Shown here: positions 36,968 through 45,515 of the stretch, in pieces
How positions within the stretch are numbered: the stretch's first letter is position 1
How the letters are laid out: every line of letters starts with the position of its first letter
Source: an uncultured Roseiarcus sp.
Lineage (GTDB): Bacteria > Pseudomonadota > Alphaproteobacteria > Rhizobiales > Beijerinckiaceae
Reading direction: 5' to 3'
Length of the DNA stretch: 58,250 nucleotides
Assembly: GCA_945957375.1 (NCBI GenBank)
Contig: CAMFKX010000003.1
Location: forward strand, 1 to 58,250
The notes under the pieces: generated by a model
Told to the model about the DNA's origin: nothing
The model's database searches: none
Seen by the model: only the letters and a program-made list of their open reading frames with translations
Made by a program: the position numbers and the translations under genes

Positions 36968-39094
36968 TCATCGGCGGACCCGAATCTGAAGAAGTCGGCC
37001 GCCCATATCTACCCCGTTATCCACCTTCACGTCGATCCTGTCGGCAACGACGCCCGGCGGCGCTTCGACGACGATCTTGCTCGGATAGGGCGGGATCACC
37101 GTCGTCTTTTCCATGGTCACGGCGTCGCCGGAACGGGCGCGCACCACGACCTTGAGCGGAAGCCGGGTCGAGGCGAGCCGCAGGAAGGATCCCGGCGTGC
37201 TCACGATCTCGACGGCGGAGACCGTCTTGGGGGACCCGCCCAGAGTGAGCGTCGCCACGCCGTCGGGCGCGGCTTGCAAGAGCCGGCCGTCGAAACACGC
37301 CTCCAGAGCCCCGGCGTCTTCGGGCCTTCCCGACTCGGAAGGCGCTCGGTTCGGACCGAGCGGCAGGTATTGGCGCTCGAGCGCGGCGGCGAAAGCCTTG
37401 CTTGCATAGAGCCGGGGGCACGTCGACGCGGACGATGTGGCCGAAATCAGCCGGTAGCCGGCGGACAGAAACGCGGCGAGGTCGGGGAAGCTGGCGACGC
37501 TCTCGGTCGCCGGGTCGTCAAGAGCGAAACTCCCTTCGGCGACGGTATCGACGACAAGCTCCGGAGGGTCGGCGCGCAGTTCCTGCATCAGATGCGACCG
37601 GTAGTAGTCGCGCAGCGACGAGGGAACGGCATGGATATAGGTGTTGAGATCGCGCGACGCCGGGGTCCACCCGGACCAGACCAGAACCTCCGGGGCCCAG
37701 CCCCAAACCAGCGCGCGGCCGCGTTCGCCGTCCGCCTCGGGCAATAAAGTCGCGGCGTGAAACGTCCTGGCCGGGTCGGTCAGGCTGAGAGGAAGCCAGG
37801 GCATGCCGTCCTTCGCCTTGAGCCCCGCGACGACCGCATTGGCGCCCACGAGAACGATCCCCAACGTCCGGGTCAGTCGCGGGTCGACGTTTTCCCCAGC
37901 ATAGGCGGATGCGGCCGACCACAGCGCGCCGGCGAACAGGGTCGCCGGCCAGACGACGAAATAGGCGTAGTGGTCAAATGCGCGGGCGGGCGAAGCGGCC
38001 GCCGCGACGCCCGCAGCCAGGATCAGACCCGCCAGAATGACCCGCAGGGGATCGGGCGCGGAGAGAAACTCGAACCCCCCGCTCTGGCGCAGCCGCGACT
38101 CCGGACGCGAAAGCATCGCGACGATCAGGACCAGGCTGATGAGCGCGAGGCTGGACAGATACGTCATGGTCCCGGCCCTGCGCACGATCGTCGCCAGCGC
38201 CCGGACCTGTTCGAAGGCCTGGTGGCCCTGCGGATCCCGGCCCCAACCGCCGCCTGCGTAGGCGACGCCGGCGACGATGTACCGATCCCAGAAGTCGGAG
38301 AATCCTCCCGCCGCCGCCAAAGGTCCGAGAACGAGGACCGAGGGCAGAGCGGCGCACGCCGCCAGCATGAGCGCCGCCCGCAGAGGCCGCGGCTGCGAAC
38401 GAATCGTCACGGCCAGCAGCATCAGCCCGACCGGCAGCGCGATCACCACGCCTTGCAGCTTGGCCATCGGCACGGCGCCGAGACAGACGCCGGCGGCGAG
38501 GATCATCGCCAGCGGCGCACGTTTCTCGATCGCGTGGAAGACCGTCATCGTCGCGAACATCACCAGCGCGGTGGGAAGGAGTTCGGCCGCGAAGGTGAGA
38601 AAATCCGGCTTCCACGCTCCGCCGAACAGCAGGATCACGGCGCCGCCGAGGAAGGCCCGCACGCTGGGCGGCGCATATCGAAGCGTCCCCAGAAGCAGCA
38701 GCCAGCTTATGGCGAGGAGCGCGGCCGCGGTGATGTGAGCGACGGCGAAGCCGGTGTCGAGCCCCGCCACAAACGGCCACATCAGCGCGTAGCCGTTCAG
38801 CGGACCGCTCGAGCCGAGATCGGCCGACAGCCAGGAATTCATGTTGACCCGGAAGCTCATCGCCGCGTCGAGAAACTGGGCCTCATCCGGATTGAACGGC
38901 GCGTTGACGAAGACCGACGGCAGTCTGAGCGCGATCAGGACGACCAGGGATATGGCGATAAAGCCGAGGGGAAGCCGCTTTTCCTCGCCGCGGCCGCCGC
39001 GTAACCAAAACGCTCCAATGAAAATTGTATAGATCGCGTATGAGGCAAGTATCCAGACGTGCATAACCAAACAGAATTCACTGATTGTGGTCAA
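36968..39094 (-). CDS. Multi-spanning membrane protein, PMT/GtrC-like glycosyltransferase candidate (paralog 1)
   Basis: 708 residues. About eleven hydrophobic segments fill residues 10-430; a C-terminal about 270-residue domain is soluble. A conserved acidic loop APFNPDEAQFLDAA follows the second helix, in the position of the catalytic Asp/Glu loop of GT-C (PMT/ArnT-like) enzymes. Motifs SSGPLNGYALMWPF, HYAYFVVWPATLF and RALVWGWAPE recur in the 726-residue protein at 48942, so the two are paralogs. The start is TTG at 39094 (GGGGATCAGCA before it) or ATG at 39064. It stands divergent to the rest of the glycan cluster. GT-C activity from a lipid-linked sugar is inference. Confidence 0.7.
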   Translation of the reverse strand: MTTISEFCLVMHVWILASYAIYTIFIGAFWLRGGRGEEKRLPLGFIAISLVVLIALRLPSVFVNAPFNPDEAQFLDAAMSFRVNMNSWLSADLGSSGPLNGYALMWPFVAGLDTGFAVAHITAAALLAISWLLLLGTLRYAPPSVRAFLGGAVILLFGGAWKPDFLTFAAELLPTALVMFATMTVFHAIEKRAPLAMILAAGVCLGAVPMAKLQGVVIALPVGLMLLAVTIRSQPRPLRAALMLAACAALPSVLVLGPLAAAGGFSDFWDRYIVAGVAYAGGGWGRDPQGHQAFEQVRALATIVRRAGTMTYLSSLALISLVLIVAMLSRPESRLRQSGGFEFLSAPDPLRVILAGLILAAGVAAAASPARAFDHYAYFVVWPATLFAGALWSAASAYAGENVDPRLTRTLGIVLVGANAVVAGLKAKDGMPWLPLSLTDPARTFHAATLLPEADGERGRALVWGWAPEVLVWSGWTPASRDLNTYIHAVPSSLRDYYRSHLMQELRADPPELVVDTVAEGSFALDDPATESVASFPDLAAFLSAGYRLISATSSASTCPRLYASKAFAAALERQYLPLGPNRAPSESGRPEDAGALEACFDGRLLQAAPDGVATLTLGGSPKTVSAVEIVSTPGSFLRLASTRLPLKVVVRARSGDAVTMEKTTVIPPYPSKIVVEAPPGVVADRIDVKVDNGVDMGGRLLQIRVRR

Positions 39095-39364
39095 TGCTGA
39101 TCCCCATGGAAGCGTTCCACGCGCGGGCGGCTCGTCAATCTGCGTTCGAAACTGGCGAAGCTTGGGCGCTTGGTCACACGCAACGTCTCGACGCCGCGAG
39201 CGCAGCCATTCCGCTGGCGTGATGTATATTTGCGTTGTATCTTACGCTCCGGTCGCCAGCAAGGCTGCGAGCAGGGGCGCAAGATTCCTGACCGGACGCT
39301 GGACCCAACGGATAGCGAAGTCTCGCTGTGTCTATCGATGACAGCGGCCGGGGAATTCGGGACG

Positions 39365-40264
39365 ATGCCACAAGACGCTGCGAGCGCAGCCGCGACCTCC
39401 AGTCCGCTCGTGTCGGTGTGCATTCCCGCCTACCTCGCCGAAGCGGATATCGCTGAGGCCATCCGGTCGGTCTTGGCCCAGACGCTCGACGACTTCGAAC
39501 TGGTCATCGTGGACAATCATTCGCCAGACCGCACGGCCAGCATCGTCGAAGCCTTCACCGATCCGCGCATCCGGTTTTTCCGCAATGCAACCAACATCGG
39601 CCCGGAAGGGAACTGGAATCGGTGTCTCGCCGAGGCGAGAGGCCGATATTTCAAGCTCTTGCCGCACGACGACTTGCTCCACCCCGACTGCCTGCGTCGA
39701 CAGGTGGAGGTGCTCGAATCCGACGCCGAACAGTCGATCGCGCTTGTGTTCAGCGCGCGCACCATCATCAACGCCGCCGGGAAAGCGCAGACCACACGCC
39801 GCTATCCCGGGCGCCGTAGCGGCCGCATTGCCGGGATGCAGGTGATCCGTCAATGCATGCGGTATGGCACCCACCTGCTTGGAGAACCGGGCGTCGTGCT
39901 GATGCGTCGCGCCCTCGCCGCACGGGTGGGGACGTTCAACAGGGAGAACTTCTTCGTCATCGACCTTGATTACTGGTATCGTTTGCTTCTGCACGGAGAC
40001 GCCTGGTACCTGGATGACGCCCTGGCCTCGTTCCGCGTGTCGCGCACCCAATGGAGCGTCGCGATCGGCAGCCGGCAGAGCCGGGAATTTTCGCGATTCA
40101 TCAAACACGTCTCCGCCCGTCCGGAATACCGCCTGGGCATGCTCGACGCGGTTCGCGGCCACGGGATGGCCAAGGTCAACAATATCCTGCGACTTTTGTT
40201 CTATCGGTTCGTCCTGGATGACGTCCGCGGTGCGCCCAGGCGATCCCGATCCATTCCCCCATGA
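39365..40264 (+). CDS. Glycosyltransferase family 2
   Basis: 299 residues. The GT-A fold opens with LVSVCIPAYLAEADIAEAIR and LVIVDNHSPDRT, followed by the acidic motif LLPHDDLLHPDCL. It lacks C-terminal membrane helices, so it should be a soluble or peripheral enzyme adding one sugar. The ATG at 39365 has GGGGAATTCGGG upstream; ATG at 39338 and 39170 are in frame but lack a site. Its stop overlaps, as ATGA, the start of a possible 60-codon gene that in turn overlaps gtrA. Confidence 0.85.
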   Translation: MPQDAASAAATSSPLVSVCIPAYLAEADIAEAIRSVLAQTLDDFELVIVDNHSPDRTASIVEAFTDPRIRFFRNATNIGPEGNWNRCLAEARGRYFKLLPHDDLLHPDCLRRQVEVLESDAEQSIALVFSARTIINAAGKAQTTRRYPGRRSGRIAGMQVIRQCMRYGTHLLGEPGVVLMRRALAARVGTFNRENFFVIDLDYWYRLLLHGDAWYLDDALASFRVSRTQWSVAIGSRQSREFSRFIKHVSARPEYRLGMLDAVRGHGMAKVNNILRLLFYRFVLDDVRGAPRRSRSIPP

Positions 40265-40443
40265 CTGCAAATAACAGCGCCGCCTCAACGCCGAACATGT
40301 CCCATCAGCATTCGGGATCGCGCTGTGAACGACCGATGCCCCTTGACGCAGATCGTGTCTGGACGCCGCTTCGCGGCGCTTTCTGCGTGAAATTGTTATT
40401 TGCGACTTTCGTATTGGTCGAGGACTGGCAAATCGAGCGATGA
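40261..40443 (+). CDS. Possible small protein between GT2 and GtrA genes
   Basis: 60 residues. Its ATG overlaps the GT2 stop (ATGA at 40261-40264) and its stop overlaps the GtrA start (ATGA at 40440-40443), the junction used in other operons of this window. The sequence is Ser/Asn/His-rich at first and hydrophobic near residues 44-55 (VKLLFATFVLV), with codon use less GC-rich than the neighbours. No family is recognised and there is no separate ribosome binding site; chance coupling is possible. Confidence 0.35.
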   Translation: MTANNSAASTPNMSHQHSGSRCERPMPLDADRVWTPLRGAFCVKLLFATFVLVEDWQIER

Positions 40444-40850
40444 AGAGATTGACCGTCCTTTTCGAGCGAAGCGTGCCGTTACGTTTTGTCGTGATCGGTG
40501 TGATCAATACGGCGTTCAGCTATTCGATTTTCGCGGTGATGGTCTCGCTGAACCTCAGCGTGGCGCTCGCCAGCCTGCTGGCGTTGATCGCCGGCGTCCT
40601 TTTCAGCTTCTTCACCCAGGGTGCGATTGTTTTCGGGCACTTGTCGCAGGCGGCTTTCCTTCGCTTCGTTGCGACCTGGGCGGTGCTCTATCTGCTGAAC
40701 CTGACCTTCATCTACGCGTTGATGGCTCTCGGAGCCAACGCCTACCTGGCTGCGGCGATCGCCACGGCGCCGACCACGGTCATTTCCTTTGTCATTCAGA
40801 AACGGGCGGTGTTCCGTCCGGCCAGGGCCGCTTCCCGCCGCTCGCCATGA
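40440..40850 (+). CDS. GtrA-family membrane protein (polyprenyl-sugar flippase type)
   Basis: 136 residues with four membrane segments (LRFVVIGVINTAFSYSIFAV; LSVALASLLALIAGVLFSFF; FLRFVATWAVLYLLNLTFIY; AAAIATAPTTVISFVIQKRA). The N-terminal F-x-x-x-G-x-x-N-T motif and the C-terminal basic end define GtrA (PF04138). GtrA proteins are thought to flip polyprenyl-phosphate-linked sugars across the inner membrane. It follows a GT2 gene. Confidence 0.9.
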   Translation: MKRLTVLFERSVPLRFVVIGVINTAFSYSIFAVMVSLNLSVALASLLALIAGVLFSFFTQGAIVFGHLSQAAFLRFVATWAVLYLLNLTFIYALMALGANAYLAAAIATAPTTVISFVIQKRAVFRPARAASRRSP

Positions 40851-41351
40851 GGTCGCTTCGTCATCGTTGCGCCTGCGGCGACGAGAAGGTCTCGCCAAGA
40901 GCGCGTAGGCGATGACGGTCGCCGCGGCGATCGCCGGAGATCGTTTGACTCTGGAGGCGCGCCTTCAGCGCTTCTCAGCACAATACATTAAAAATCGTAT
41001 AATGAATGCGGCGTCAAATCTCATTGAAAAATTCGACAAAGAGACAAAGGAATTTTTATGAAAACGAAGGCTCCGGCAACTCGTCCGCGCGCAACAGAAC
41101 TGTCATAAACCTGAGGGCTGACGTTACACCCATCCCAACTTCAGAAGATTTACGAGCCTATTGCCGACTGCTCCCCTGGAGTATATGGTCATTCCACCAT
41201 TAAAGCCAGCGTATACTAGGCCGCAGCGCCGGCGCTCCGTGGCGGGCGGTCCGTCATGAGGTCGCGGAACGGTAAACGCAGCCGAGCGCCTTGAGGGCCT
41301 CGGGCGCGTTTCGTCCCGGCCGCCGGTTCCCTCGCACATTGGAAGGCCGTG
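40851..41351. other. AT-richer intergenic region before the transketolase operon
   Basis: About 500 nt. The part at 40980-41110 is clearly AT-rich, with a TATAAT hexamer at 40998-41003 and a possible 16-codon reading frame at 41058-41108 (ATGAAAACGAAG..., preceded by AAAGGAATTTTT). No convincing full-length gene; presumably the promoter/leader of the downstream operon. Confidence 0.45.
40998..41003 (+). promoter_or_regulatory. Candidate -10 element
   Basis: A perfect TATAAT in an AT-rich island, about 350 nt upstream of the transketolase operon. No good -35 is seen at 16-18 nt (TTGACT lies 47 nt away), so the assignment is weak. Confidence 0.25.
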
Positions 41352-42140
41352 ATGGACGAAGGCATTCGAGTGGCGCGGAAGCGTCTGTTGCAGATGCATT
41401 TCGAGAGCGGCGTCGGTCACATCGGCGGCAACTTGTCGTGCCTGGACGCGCTGGTTCTCTTGCACCGCGAGCGGCTCGCCGAGAGCGATCGCTTCATTCT
41501 GTCGAAAGGCCACGCCGCAGGCGCGCTCTATGTCGCCCTTTGGAGCGTCGGAAAACTGCGCGACTCCGATCTTTCCCAGTTCCATCGCGACGACACGTTG
41601 CTGCCGGGGCACCCTCCGCCCAGCGGGGTCGACGGCGTGCTGTTCGCCACCGGCAGCCTCGGACACGGGCTGTCGCTCGCCGCCGGCACGGCGCTCGCGC
41701 TGAAACTGCAGAAGGCGAAAGGGCAGGTCTATTGCCTGACTTCGGACGGCGAGTGGCAGGAAGGCTCGACCTGGGAGGCGCTGATCTTCGCCGCTCATCG
41801 CCGCCTCGCCAATTTGACGGTTCTGATCGACCACAACCAGCTCCAGGGCTTCGGCCGAACCGACGCGGTCGCCTCGATGTCGCCGTTGTGGTCGAAGCTC
41901 GCCGGGTTCGACGTCGACCTGTCGATCGTCGACGGGCATGACCTCTCGGCCATCCGGACCGCGCTCGACCGGGAGTCCTCGACGCTCAGGATCATCGTGC
42001 TCGAGACGCGCAAGGGCAACGGCGTCAGCTTCATGCAGGACCGAATGGAGTGGCACTATCTGCCGATGCAGGCTGACCAGTATCGGCAGGCGGTCGAGGA
42101 CATCGACAATCTGTGGAGCGACGGAGACGCGCAGTCATGA
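41352..42140 (+). CDS. Transketolase-like protein, N-terminal (ThDP-binding) subunit
   Basis: 262 residues, covering only the first transketolase domain. Landmarks: SGVGHIGGNLSCLDALVLLH, LSKGHAAGALYVAL, GSLGHGLSLAAGTALA and the ThDP/Mg motif TSDGEWQEGSTWEA...DHNQLQGFG. The second half is encoded by the next gene, with ATGA overlap, giving a heterotetramer-type split transketolase. It transfers a two-carbon ketol unit. Within a glycan cluster it more likely serves biosynthesis of an unusual sugar than the pentose phosphate pathway (inference). The ATG at 41352 follows GGAAGG; GTG at 41349 is adjacent. Confidence 0.9.
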   Translation: MDEGIRVARKRLLQMHFESGVGHIGGNLSCLDALVLLHRERLAESDRFILSKGHAAGALYVALWSVGKLRDSDLSQFHRDDTLLPGHPPPSGVDGVLFATGSLGHGLSLAAGTALALKLQKAKGQVYCLTSDGEWQEGSTWEALIFAAHRRLANLTVLIDHNQLQGFGRTDAVASMSPLWSKLAGFDVDLSIVDGHDLSAIRTALDRESSTLRIIVLETRKGNGVSFMQDRMEWHYLPMQADQYRQAVEDIDNLWSDGDAQS

Positions 42141-43060
42141 GGAAGCAGTTTTGCGACGCGCTCGTGGCCCGCTCGCGGTCGTCCAATATGGTCTTCCTGA
42201 CCGGCGATCTGGGCTTCATGGCGCTCGAAACCTTGCAGGAAGCCTTGGGAGACCGCTTCATCAACGCCGGCGTGTCCGAACAGAACATGGTGTCGGTGAG
42301 CGCGGCGCTGGCGCGCGAGGGCTTCGAGGTCTGGGTCTACAGCATCGCCCCGTTCTGCTACGCGCGCCCGTTCGAACAGATCCGCAATGACGTCGCCTTT
42401 CACGGCTTGCCGGTGAAGCTGGTCGGCAACGGCGGCGGCTACGGCTACGGCGTCATGGGTCCGACGCACCACGCCATCGAGGACTACGGGGTCCTGTTGA
42501 CGCTGCCGGGCATGTCGGCGGTGGTTCCGGTCTTCGACGAGGACGTCGAGGAGGCGATCCAGGCGGTCGGCGACCGCGGCTCCCCCGTCTATCTGCGGCT
42601 CGGCCGCGGGGCCGGACCCAAGGGCTACGCGCCGCCGCGCTACGCCGCGTGGCGCCAGCTGGTTCGCGGCGCGGGGCCGACGGTGGTGGTCGCGGGGCCG
42701 CTCGCCGGCGCCTATGTCGAGGCCTTCGCCGCTCTTGCCGAGGAGCGACGCCCCAATCTCTGGGCCGTCGCCGAACTGCCGGTGAGCGCCGAGGCTCTGC
42801 CGCCGGAGCTGCTCGAACAGATCGCCGAATCCGGGCGTCTGTGCGTGTTCGAAGAGCATGTCCGCCAGGGCGGGCTCGGCTCGCAGCTCGCCATGGCGCT
42901 GGCGGACGCCGGGGTCGCGTTCCCGAAGTGGCGGCAAGGGGTCGCGCGCGAGCATCACTACGAGCGATCCGGCTCCCAGGACTATCTCCGCCGTCAATCC
43001 GGCCTCGACGCCCAAAGCGCGCTCGCGGTGGTGGCCGAAATGATGAACGGAAGCCGATGA
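42137..43060 (+). CDS. Transketolase-like protein, C-terminal subunit
   Basis: 307 residues holding the pyrimidine-binding and C-terminal domains. INAGVSEQNMVSVSAALARE contains the Glu that activates ThDP, and VKLVGNGGGYGYGVMGPTHH follows as in split transketolases and DXS-like proteins. Both ends overlap neighbouring genes by ATGA, so equimolar expression with the N-subunit and the epimerase-GT2 fusion is expected. The start at 42137 begins the conserved RKQFCDALVARS helix. Confidence 0.9.
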   Translation: MRKQFCDALVARSRSSNMVFLTGDLGFMALETLQEALGDRFINAGVSEQNMVSVSAALAREGFEVWVYSIAPFCYARPFEQIRNDVAFHGLPVKLVGNGGGYGYGVMGPTHHAIEDYGVLLTLPGMSAVVPVFDEDVEEAIQAVGDRGSPVYLRLGRGAGPKGYAPPRYAAWRQLVRGAGPTVVVAGPLAGAYVEAFAALAEERRPNLWAVAELPVSAEALPPELLEQIAESGRLCVFEEHVRQGGLGSQLAMALADAGVAFPKWRQGVAREHHYERSGSQDYLRRQSGLDAQSALAVVAEMMNGSR

Positions 43061-45045
43061 CGATCGAGAGTCATATCGACGCGCTCAAGGGTCCGATCGT
43101 CGTCGCCGGCGCCTCGGGTTTCGTCGGCGCCAACCTCTTGAAGCTGCTGCTGACCCGCCGCAAGGACGTGTTCGGCGCGGTCCGCAGGGAAAAGGGCTGG
43201 AGGCTCGCCGACGTCCCCGACGACCAGATCGTCACCGTCGATCTCAACGACCACGGCGAGACGCGCAACTTCATCGAGAAGATGGCGCCGCGAACGATCT
43301 TCGATCTCGTGTCCTACGGCGCCTATTCCTTCGAGTCGGACTCCGACCTGATCTACAAGACGAATTTCGAGGCCTTGACCTACCGCATCGGACTGCTCCA
43401 GGGCGGTCCGATCGCGGCCTATGTCCACGCAGGCTCGTCCTCCGAGTACGGCGCGAATTCCGCCGCGCCCGACGAAACCGACCGCTGCTTTCCCAACAGC
43501 CACTACTCGGTCTCGAAAGTCTGCGCGGCCACCTATCTCACCTATATGGGAAAGACGTTCGCCTTCCCGGCCGTCAATCTCCGCCTCTATTCCGCCTATG
43601 GTCCGCTCGAGGATTCGTCCCGCCTGATCCCGAATCTGGTGCGCAAGGGGCTCGCGGGTTCGTTCCCCCCGTTCGTCGACCGGGAGACGTCGCGGGACTT
43701 CGTCTACATCGACGACGTCAGCGCCGCATTCATCCAGGCCGCCACCCGCATGCAGCCGGACATCTACGGCGAAGACTTCAATATCGGGTCGGGCCGGAAG
43801 ACCACCGTGGCCGAACTCGCCGAGATCGCCAGGGCGACCTTCGCGATCGCCGAAGAGCCGCGTTTCGGCGCCATGCCGGGGCGCAGGTGGGACCTGCCCG
43901 ACTGGTACGCCAAGCCGGACAAGGCGAAGGCGCTGCTCGGCTGGGAGGCGACCACGGACCTCGCAACCGGCCTGCGCGCGACTGCGAAATGGGTCGCCGC
44001 GCTCGACGACCAGGCTTTCTCCACGATCACCAAACGGACGATCGGCTCGCGCTCCCGCAGCATCTCGGCGATCATCGCCTGCTACAAGGATGCGCAGGCG
44101 GTGCCTCACATGCATCGCAGGCTGACCGAGGTCTTCACCCGCCTTGGCGTGGATTACGAGATCATTTTCGTCAACGACTGCAGCCCCGACGATTGCGAGG
44201 AGGTCATCCTCGAACTGACCAAGCGCGACAGCCGCGTGCTCGGAATTACGCATTCCCGCAATTTCGGTTCGCAGATGGCGTTCCGTAGCGGCATGGAGTT
44301 GGCGAGCATGCAGGCCGTCGTCCTGCTCGACGGCGACCTGCAGGACCCGCCGGAATTGATCGAGCAGTTCTACGCCCGTTGGGTCGAAGGCTACGACGTC
44401 GTTTACGGCCGCAGGATCAAGCGCGACATGCCGATCGTCTGGGGCTTGCTCTACAAGGCGTTCTACCGCGTGTTCGCGGCTTTCAGTTACGTCTCCATTC
44501 CGCTCGACGCGGGCGACTTCTCGCTCATCGATCGCCGGGTGATGCGCTGGATGCTGCAGTGCCGCGAGCGCGACCTGTTCATGCGCGGCATCCGCGCCTA
44601 TGTCGGCTTCCGCCAGACAGGCGTGGACTACGTCCGTCCCGAACGCATGTTCGGGCGTTCGACCAACAATCTGCTGAAGAACATCGAGTGGGCGAAGAAG
44701 GGCATCTTCTCGTTCAGCAACACCCCGCTGACCATGCTGACCTCGGTCGGCGTCGCGCTGCTCGGCCTGTCGTTCCTGATCGGGATCGCTTCGGTGCTGT
44801 TGAAGATCTTTTTCCCTGACCTTGCGGCGCAGGGGGCGACCACGCTGGAGGTCACGATCCTGGCGTTCGGGTCGCTGAACCTGTTCGCCATCGGCCTGGT
44901 CGGCGAATATGTCGCCAAGATCATGACCGAGGTGAAACATCGCCCCGACCTCATTCGCAGCGCCCTGGTCAGGGAGGGCGTCGTCGCCGAGATCCTGCCC
45001 GACGATCGCAAGGCGCCGACGCTGCCCGCCGGACGCAGTCGATGA
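43057..45045 (+). CDS. Fusion protein: NAD-dependent sugar epimerase/dehydratase + GT2 with C-terminal membrane helices
   Basis: 662 residues. Residues 1-about 310 are an extended SDR: PIVVAGASGFVGANLLKLLL (nucleotide motif), HAGSSSEYG and the catalytic HYSVSKVCAA (Tyr-x3-Lys), then RDFVYIDDVSAAF. Residues about 330-580 are a DPM1/GtrB-like GT2: ISAIIACYKDAQAVPHMHRR, IIFVNDCSPDD and VVLLDGDLQDPPELI. Two C-terminal helices (LTMLTSVGVALLGLSFLIGI; ILAFGSLNLFAIGLVGEYVA) match polyprenyl-phosphate glycosyltransferases. The epimerase would make an NDP-sugar that the GT2 half loads on polyprenyl phosphate. It starts by ATGA overlap after the transketolase and ends by ATGA overlap with gtrA. No frameshift separates the halves. 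Confidence 0.88.
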   Translation: MTIESHIDALKGPIVVAGASGFVGANLLKLLLTRRKDVFGAVRREKGWRLADVPDDQIVTVDLNDHGETRNFIEKMAPRTIFDLVSYGAYSFESDSDLIYKTNFEALTYRIGLLQGGPIAAYVHAGSSSEYGANSAAPDETDRCFPNSHYSVSKVCAATYLTYMGKTFAFPAVNLRLYSAYGPLEDSSRLIPNLVRKGLAGSFPPFVDRETSRDFVYIDDVSAAFIQAATRMQPDIYGEDFNIGSGRKTTVAELAEIARATFAIAEEPRFGAMPGRRWDLPDWYAKPDKAKALLGWEATTDLATGLRATAKWVAALDDQAFSTITKRTIGSRSRSISAIIACYKDAQAVPHMHRRLTEVFTRLGVDYEIIFVNDCSPDDCEEVILELTKRDSRVLGITHSRNFGSQMAFRSGMELASMQAVVLLDGDLQDPPELIEQFYARWVEGYDVVYGRRIKRDMPIVWGLLYKAFYRVFAAFSYVSIPLDAGDFSLIDRRVMRWMLQCRERDLFMRGIRAYVGFRQTGVDYVRPERMFGRSTNNLLKNIEWAKKGIFSFSNTPLTMLTSVGVALLGLSFLIGIASVLLKIFFPDLAAQGATTLEVTILAFGSLNLFAIGLVGEYVAKIMTEVKHRPDLIRSALVREGVVAEILPDDRKAPTLPAGRSR

Positions 45046-45470
45046 CGTTCACGCTCGACAAGCGCGCGCGCTCGCTCGCGGCGCGCCGGGAGGTTCGCTT
45101 CCTGTTCGCCGGGGCGCTGAACACGGCTTTCGGTTTTGCCGTCTATACCGCGTTCGCCTTGACCCCGCTGCCGACATGGCTGGTCGTGCTCTCGACCCAG
45201 GTCTTCGCCATCGCGTTCAGCTTCGTCACCAATGGCGGGCTGGTGTTCCGCAGCCTGAGCTCGCGCGCTTTGCCCCGATTCGTCCTGGTCTATCTGTTCA
45301 TCGCGGCGCTGTACGCGATTCTGATCGACGCGCTGTCGCCAAGCGTCGGCGGTCGCATCGCCGCCATGGCGATCGTGATGATTCCGGTCGTCGCCCTGAC
45401 CTATGCGCTCCAGGCGCGGTTCGTCTTCCGGAAATCGGGTCTGGCTCCCGCGGCGGCGTCGCGGCTTTGA
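45042..45470 (+). CDS. GtrA-family membrane protein
   Basis: 142 residues with four membrane segments: VRFLFAGALNTAFGFAVYTA, LVVLSTQVFAIAFSFVTNGG, FVLVYLFIAALYAILIDALS and IAAMAIVMIPVVALTYALQA. It is translationally coupled (ATGA) to the epimerase-GT2 fusion, the classic gtrB-gtrA pairing, and would flip the polyprenyl-linked sugar made by it. It is a distant paralog of the protein at 40440. Confidence 0.9.
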   Translation: MTFTLDKRARSLAARREVRFLFAGALNTAFGFAVYTAFALTPLPTWLVVLSTQVFAIAFSFVTNGGLVFRSLSSRALPRFVLVYLFIAALYAILIDALSPSVGGRIAAMAIVMIPVVALTYALQARFVFRKSGLAPAAASRL

Positions 45471-45515
45471 CTTGAGAGTCTCGGCTGTCGCCGGGCGAAG
45501 CAGAAAGGCCGGCGC

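Noticed and set aside
41006-41203. 65-codon frame upstream of the transketolase operon
   Set aside because: No ribosome binding site, no domain, and composition unlike real genes of the window; a 16-codon frame in another phase has the better start signal.
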